Shown here in pieces: positions 6,675 through 9,001 of a stretch of 9,001 nt of DNA (the stretch's first letter is position 1; every line of letters begins with the position of its first letter). The position numbers were made by a program, and so were the translations under genes. The notes beneath the pieces are model-generated. The model was not told the origin of the DNA and ran no database searches. It saw only the letters and a list, made by a program, of their open reading frames with translations. The stretch is from an uncultured bacterium (GTDB lineage Bacteria > Cyanobacteriota > Vampirovibrionia > Gastranaerophilales > Gastranaerophilaceae). The stretch covers positions 1-9,001 of the forward strand of contig CASELB010000187.1 in assembly GCA_949288685.1 (NCBI GenBank), given 5' to 3'.

Positions 6675-6692
6675 AATTATTAAGTTTTGTAA
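6675..6692 (+). repeat. 18-nt upstream element AATTATTAAGTTTTGTAA (copy 2)
   Basis: This is the second exact copy of the 18-mer at 4026-4043, same orientation, in the 251-nt gap between the MATE gene and the first MGITI gene. Its last six bases, TTGTAA, could also act as a -35 box here (see the entry at 6687-6716). The equivalent -10 spacing is not seen at copy 1, so a protein-binding site is a fair alternative. Confidence 0.45.
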
Positions 6693-6716
6693 ATATGAAT
6701 TTAACTGGGCTAAAAT
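6687..6716 (+). promoter_or_regulatory. Possible promoter of the MGITI gene pair
   Basis: TTGTAA (6687-6692) and TAAAAT (6711-6716) are 18 nt apart, an acceptable but not strong sigma70 arrangement. Transcription would start near 6723 and leave a leader of about 110 nt before the ATG at 6836. Nothing else clearly functional is visible in the rest of the 6585-6835 gap. Confidence 0.25.
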
Positions 6717-6820
6717 CCAACTATAGAGTGTCATGTATTATTCGTAGTTGTATCAGTCGCAGTAAATTTAATTTCGTTGAAAAACTTTATAAGAGTACAA
6801 GGAATTACACGGGAATTTAT

Positions 6821-6850
6821 AAGGAGAGAAAAATTATGGGAATTACTATT
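6821..6850 (+). repeat. Duplicated ribosome-binding/start region (copy 1)
   Basis: AAGGAGAGAAAAATT directly followed by ATGGGAATTACTATT matches 7553-7581 except for one extra A in the spacer. It includes a strong AAGGAG Shine-Dalgarno (6821-6826), nine bases and the first five codons (MGITI). It decides the start of this gene at 6836 over the upstream in-frame ATG at 6695, which has no ribosome binding site. Confidence 0.85.
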
Positions 6851-7483
6851 ACACAAATTCAAGATCCAAAATTGAGAGAATTGGCTGCAAAAGTAGATGA
6901 ATCATTCAGCGGAGAAACAAAAAGCAACAAAGTGCTTGATGATTGTGAATTGAGTGTATTTGCTGCACAGGCTAAAGCTGCCGGATTAGAAACAGAATAT
7001 GATGAATTTTTAAAAGTACAAAAACAAACTTCAGTAAATGAAAAGGTCTTCGATGTAAATAGTACGGCTGCTGAAAAAGCCCGATTGGAAGAGAAAGTAA
7101 AAACTGCTAAAGAAAAAGTTGACAATTTGCGAGAACAACTTGAGTATATGGAAAAGAACCCAAATGCAAAAAGAAAGAAATATGTAGCAAAGTGGGGACT
7201 TGGTGGCTTTGGGGCTATTGGTGGAGTAATAGGAATTGCGTCTATTTTGGGCTTTAGGCATAATCGTATTAGTGGCGCTCTTTCTATGGGCTTTTGGGGC
7301 GGAGGTGCCGGTATGCTTTTAACTTCACTTGTTGGTCTGGGGGTATATTATTTAACAAAACATAAAAATGACAAAGAAGAGTATACAAAAGAATATGCAC
7401 AGACTCTGGCTACTCTAAAAGCTGCAGAGATGGAATTACAAAAAAGCGAAGTCGAATTACAGCATTTTATGAATAATTTGTAA
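6836..7483 (+). CDS. MGITI-family protein: degenerate EF-hand module, coiled coils, membrane hairpin (215 aa)
   Basis: I do not recognise this family beyond its paralogue downstream. Residues 1-50 form a small N-terminal module (MGITITQIQD at the start; ELSVFAAQAKAAG at 38-50) that aligns with the EF-hand module of the next gene. Here the loop (D21 to E38) is about six residues longer than a canonical 12-residue loop and probably does not bind calcium normally. A coiled coil (about 78-106) is followed by two hydrophobic Gly-rich segments, about 121-140 (GLGGFGAIGGVIGIASILGF, a glycine-zipper pattern) and 148-173, joined by the basic turn RHNRISG. A second coiled coil (about 178-213) ends the protein. 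This suggests a membrane hairpin with both coiled coils on the same side. There is no cleavable signal peptide. AAGGAG at 6821-6826 supports the start. The gene is 83 nt from its paralogue and probably co-transcribed with it. Confidence 0.85.
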   Translation: MGITITQIQDPKLRELAAKVDESFSGETKSNKVLDDCELSVFAAQAKAAGLETEYDEFLKVQKQTSVNEKVFDVNSTAAEKARLEEKVKTAKEKVDNLREQLEYMEKNPNAKRKKYVAKWGLGGFGAIGGVIGIASILGFRHNRISGALSMGFWGGGAGMLLTSLVGLGVYYLTKHKNDKEEYTKEYAQTLATLKAAEMELQKSEVELQHFMNNL

Positions 7484-7552
7484 TTTAATTAAGATCAGTA
7501 ATCAATCATTTAATCAAAATAACTAGTTTATCAACAACACAAGGATATTAGA

Positions 7553-7581
7553 AAGGAGAGAAAATTATGGGAATTACTATT
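7553..7581 (+). repeat. Duplicated ribosome-binding/start region (copy 2)
   Basis: AAGGAGAGAAAATT directly followed by ATGGGAATTACTATT repeats 6821-6850 apart from one missing A. The match stops right after codon five. AAGGAG (7553-7558) lies eight bases before the ATG at 7567. Confidence 0.85.
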
Positions 7582-8958
7582 GGGGGAATTAATGATGTCA
7601 GATTAAATAGTATCGCACAGCAAGCTGATATTAACAATGACAAAAAACTGTCAGGCGATGAATATCAGGTCTTTGCTCATACTGCAGCAAAAGAGGGATA
7701 TGACTATAAAACAATAAGCAAAACCCTTGACATGAATGCTTTTGAACGCTGGTGGTTTGATGTTGATAAAGTATCAACTGACGGGGAAGATGATGGTAAA
7801 CTTTCTTTTGGTGAGAAAATGGAAAGTTTTGGTAAGGGCATAGCAGGTATCGTAAAAGCTGCTCTTAAAAACCCTCTTGAAACTGCCGCTACAGTAGGTG
7901 CCGGGATGTTTCTAACAGCTATAACCGGTGGTGCGGCTCTTCCTATTATGGTCGCTTTAGGCGTAGGTACAGGTGCGGTTCTAATTGGTAAGGGGGCTTA
8001 CGATGCTGCTAATGCCAAAACTGATGCTGAAGCAAAAGCTGCCTGGGAAGGTATCGGAAGCGGTACATTCGCACTGGCAGGTTCTGCTCTGGGGGCAAAA
8101 GCATCGTTAAAAGCTGCTTATAAAGCTGGCGTTACCGGAGCTCAAGGCGCAGAGAATATGAATATAGCTCAAGCAACCTTAAAAACTTTTAAAACAATTC
8201 CCGAAGCATTAAAAGTTAGTAAAAATCAAGTTGTGTCAAAATATTTGGGCGTGACACCTACAAGTTATGCGCAGGGAGGTGCGCGTATTGCCAGAAAAGA
8301 TATTAAGACAGTAAATAATATTGCTGATAAAATTGTAGATGATATTGTCCGTACAGCCAGCAATGAAGGAAGATCTTTATCTACGGCTGAAATGCAGAAG
8401 ATACAAACAATAAGAGCAACACAGCAACAACTTATACAAGATACTCACGAACTTGCTAAAAATTATCCGAAAGGTTCTAAGATAAAGTTTTTTGATGCAG
8501 TTAGCGAGGGGTTCTATAATGAAGAGGCAAGTTTACAATTTATTGACGATGCTTTGACTCATGGTCACGGGGTTAATATAAGCAAAGTTAAGGATTATTA
8601 TTCTCCACAAAAAGTAATGGATACTTGGAAAAATGGCATTGAAATTTTAAAGAAACACAAATATCCTGATATGAGATATAAACTTGAAAACTCATTAGAT
8701 AAACACGTTAACGAGTATTTTAAATGGTGCGTGGATAAAAAGGGCAATTTTGTAACTTCAGAAGTAAATGCAAAAAAAGCAGCTATCAGAAAATGTTGTG
8801 ATGCGCTTTCAGAGAATTTTAGACCTTTTAGCTGGGAGGATCCTAAAATATACGATGTTAATTATAATCTAGCAAAATTGGAAGAAAATTTAACAACTAT
8901 TTCAAATCAGATTAAGAGTCAGATAAGAAATGAAAAAATCGCCAGCGGTATTAAGTAA
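7567..8958 (+). CDS. MGITI-family protein: two EF-hands plus Gly/Ala-rich hydrophobic region (463 aa)
   Basis: The N-terminus carries two EF-hand calcium-binding loops: DINNDKKLSGDE (21-32) and DGEDDGKLSFGE (72-83). Both have acidic or Asn residues at loop positions 1, 3 and 5, Leu at 8, Ser at 9 and Glu at 12. The second also has Gly at 6. Between them lies a helical linker with RWWFD (61-65). Residues about 104-180 are Gly/Ala-rich and hydrophobic (for example GAGMFLTAITGGAALPIMVA, 111-130) and could form a membrane hairpin or a buried helical bundle. They include a charged break NAKTDAEAKAAWEG (149-162). The remainder (about 185-463) is predicted mostly helical and charged and matches nothing I recognise. 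No N-terminal signal peptide is seen. Residues 1-45 align with the preceding gene. Calcium binding is likely from the loops; function is unknown. The stop is at 8956-8958, and the last 43 bases of the window show nothing. Confidence 0.9.
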   Translation: MGITIGGINDVRLNSIAQQADINNDKKLSGDEYQVFAHTAAKEGYDYKTISKTLDMNAFERWWFDVDKVSTDGEDDGKLSFGEKMESFGKGIAGIVKAALKNPLETAATVGAGMFLTAITGGAALPIMVALGVGTGAVLIGKGAYDAANAKTDAEAKAAWEGIGSGTFALAGSALGAKASLKAAYKAGVTGAQGAENMNIAQATLKTFKTIPEALKVSKNQVVSKYLGVTPTSYAQGGARIARKDIKTVNNIADKIVDDIVRTASNEGRSLSTAEMQKIQTIRATQQQLIQDTHELAKNYPKGSKIKFFDAVSEGFYNEEASLQFIDDALTHGHGVNISKVKDYYSPQKVMDTWKNGIEILKKHKYPDMRYKLENSLDKHVNEYFKWCVDKKGNFVTSEVNAKKAAIRKCCDALSENFRPFSWEDPKIYDVNYNLAKLEENLTTISNQIKSQIRNEKIASGIK

Positions 8959-9001
8959 TTAAAATTTTCTTGGATAATATATTAATCAACGATATGTACA
9001 A

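Noticed and set aside
6718..6750. Possible leader hairpin CAACTA...TAGTTG before the MGITI genes
   Set aside because: It has only 6 bp with a loop of about 20 nt, no T-run and no riboswitch-like conserved core.
6695..6835. A 47-residue N-terminal extension of the 215-aa protein starting at 6695
   Set aside because: There is no ribosome binding site at 6695, whereas 6836 has AAGGAG and gives the MGITI start shared with the downstream paralogue.

Overview
The window looks like chromosomal DNA from an AT-rich, probably anaerobic bacterium. The best guess, from protein style and not from any marker gene, is a gut Gastranaerophilales (Vampirovibrionia/Melainabacteria) genome; a low-GC Firmicute is the main alternative. 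Supporting signs are strong AT bias, AGGAG-type ribosome binding sites, and lineage-style uncharacterised proteins (Gly/Cys-rich with a coiled coil, or starting MGITI with an EF-hand module) next to housekeeping genes. No rRNA, tRNA, CRISPR array, transposase or integrase was seen.

Layout. (1) 58-1529, plus strand: a tight three-gene run of a 54-aa protein, a 168-aa protein and prmC (release factor glutamine methyltransferase), with a 1-nt gap and then a 35-nt overlap. It ends at a strong symmetric hairpin (1544-1574). (2) 1576-3855, minus strand: a 759-aa cytoplasmic GH13-superfamily (alpha-amylase clan) protein, convergent with prmC and sharing that hairpin. It keeps the catalytic Asp/Glu/Asp, but glutamine stands where two active-site histidines normally sit. 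(3) 3856-4124: a divergent intergenic region with a likely minus-strand promoter, a small hairpin, an 18-nt element that recurs at 6675-6692, and an AT-rich promoter-like 18-mer that also occurs at the left edge of the window. (4) 4125-5186, plus: a 353-aa Gly/Cys-rich, coiled-coil protein of unknown function with its own terminator. (5) 5268-6584, plus: a MATE-family cation-coupled efflux protein, possibly translated from a leaderless mRNA. (6) 6836-7483 and 7567-8958, plus: two tandem genes sharing a nearly identical ribosome-binding/start region and a homologous N-terminal EF-hand-like module. That module is joined to unrelated C-terminal parts, each containing a Gly-rich hydrophobic segment.

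How they fit. prmC (translation termination), the GH13 protein (alpha-glucan metabolism) and the MATE pump are ordinary cell functions. The unexplained content is the 353-aa protein and the MGITI pair. The 353-aa gene and the first MGITI gene share the 18-nt upstream element, which suggests, without proving, common control. The MGITI pair is the best candidate here for an undescribed lineage-specific family: a small calcium-binding-type N-terminal tag on proteins that look able to insert in or associate with membranes.
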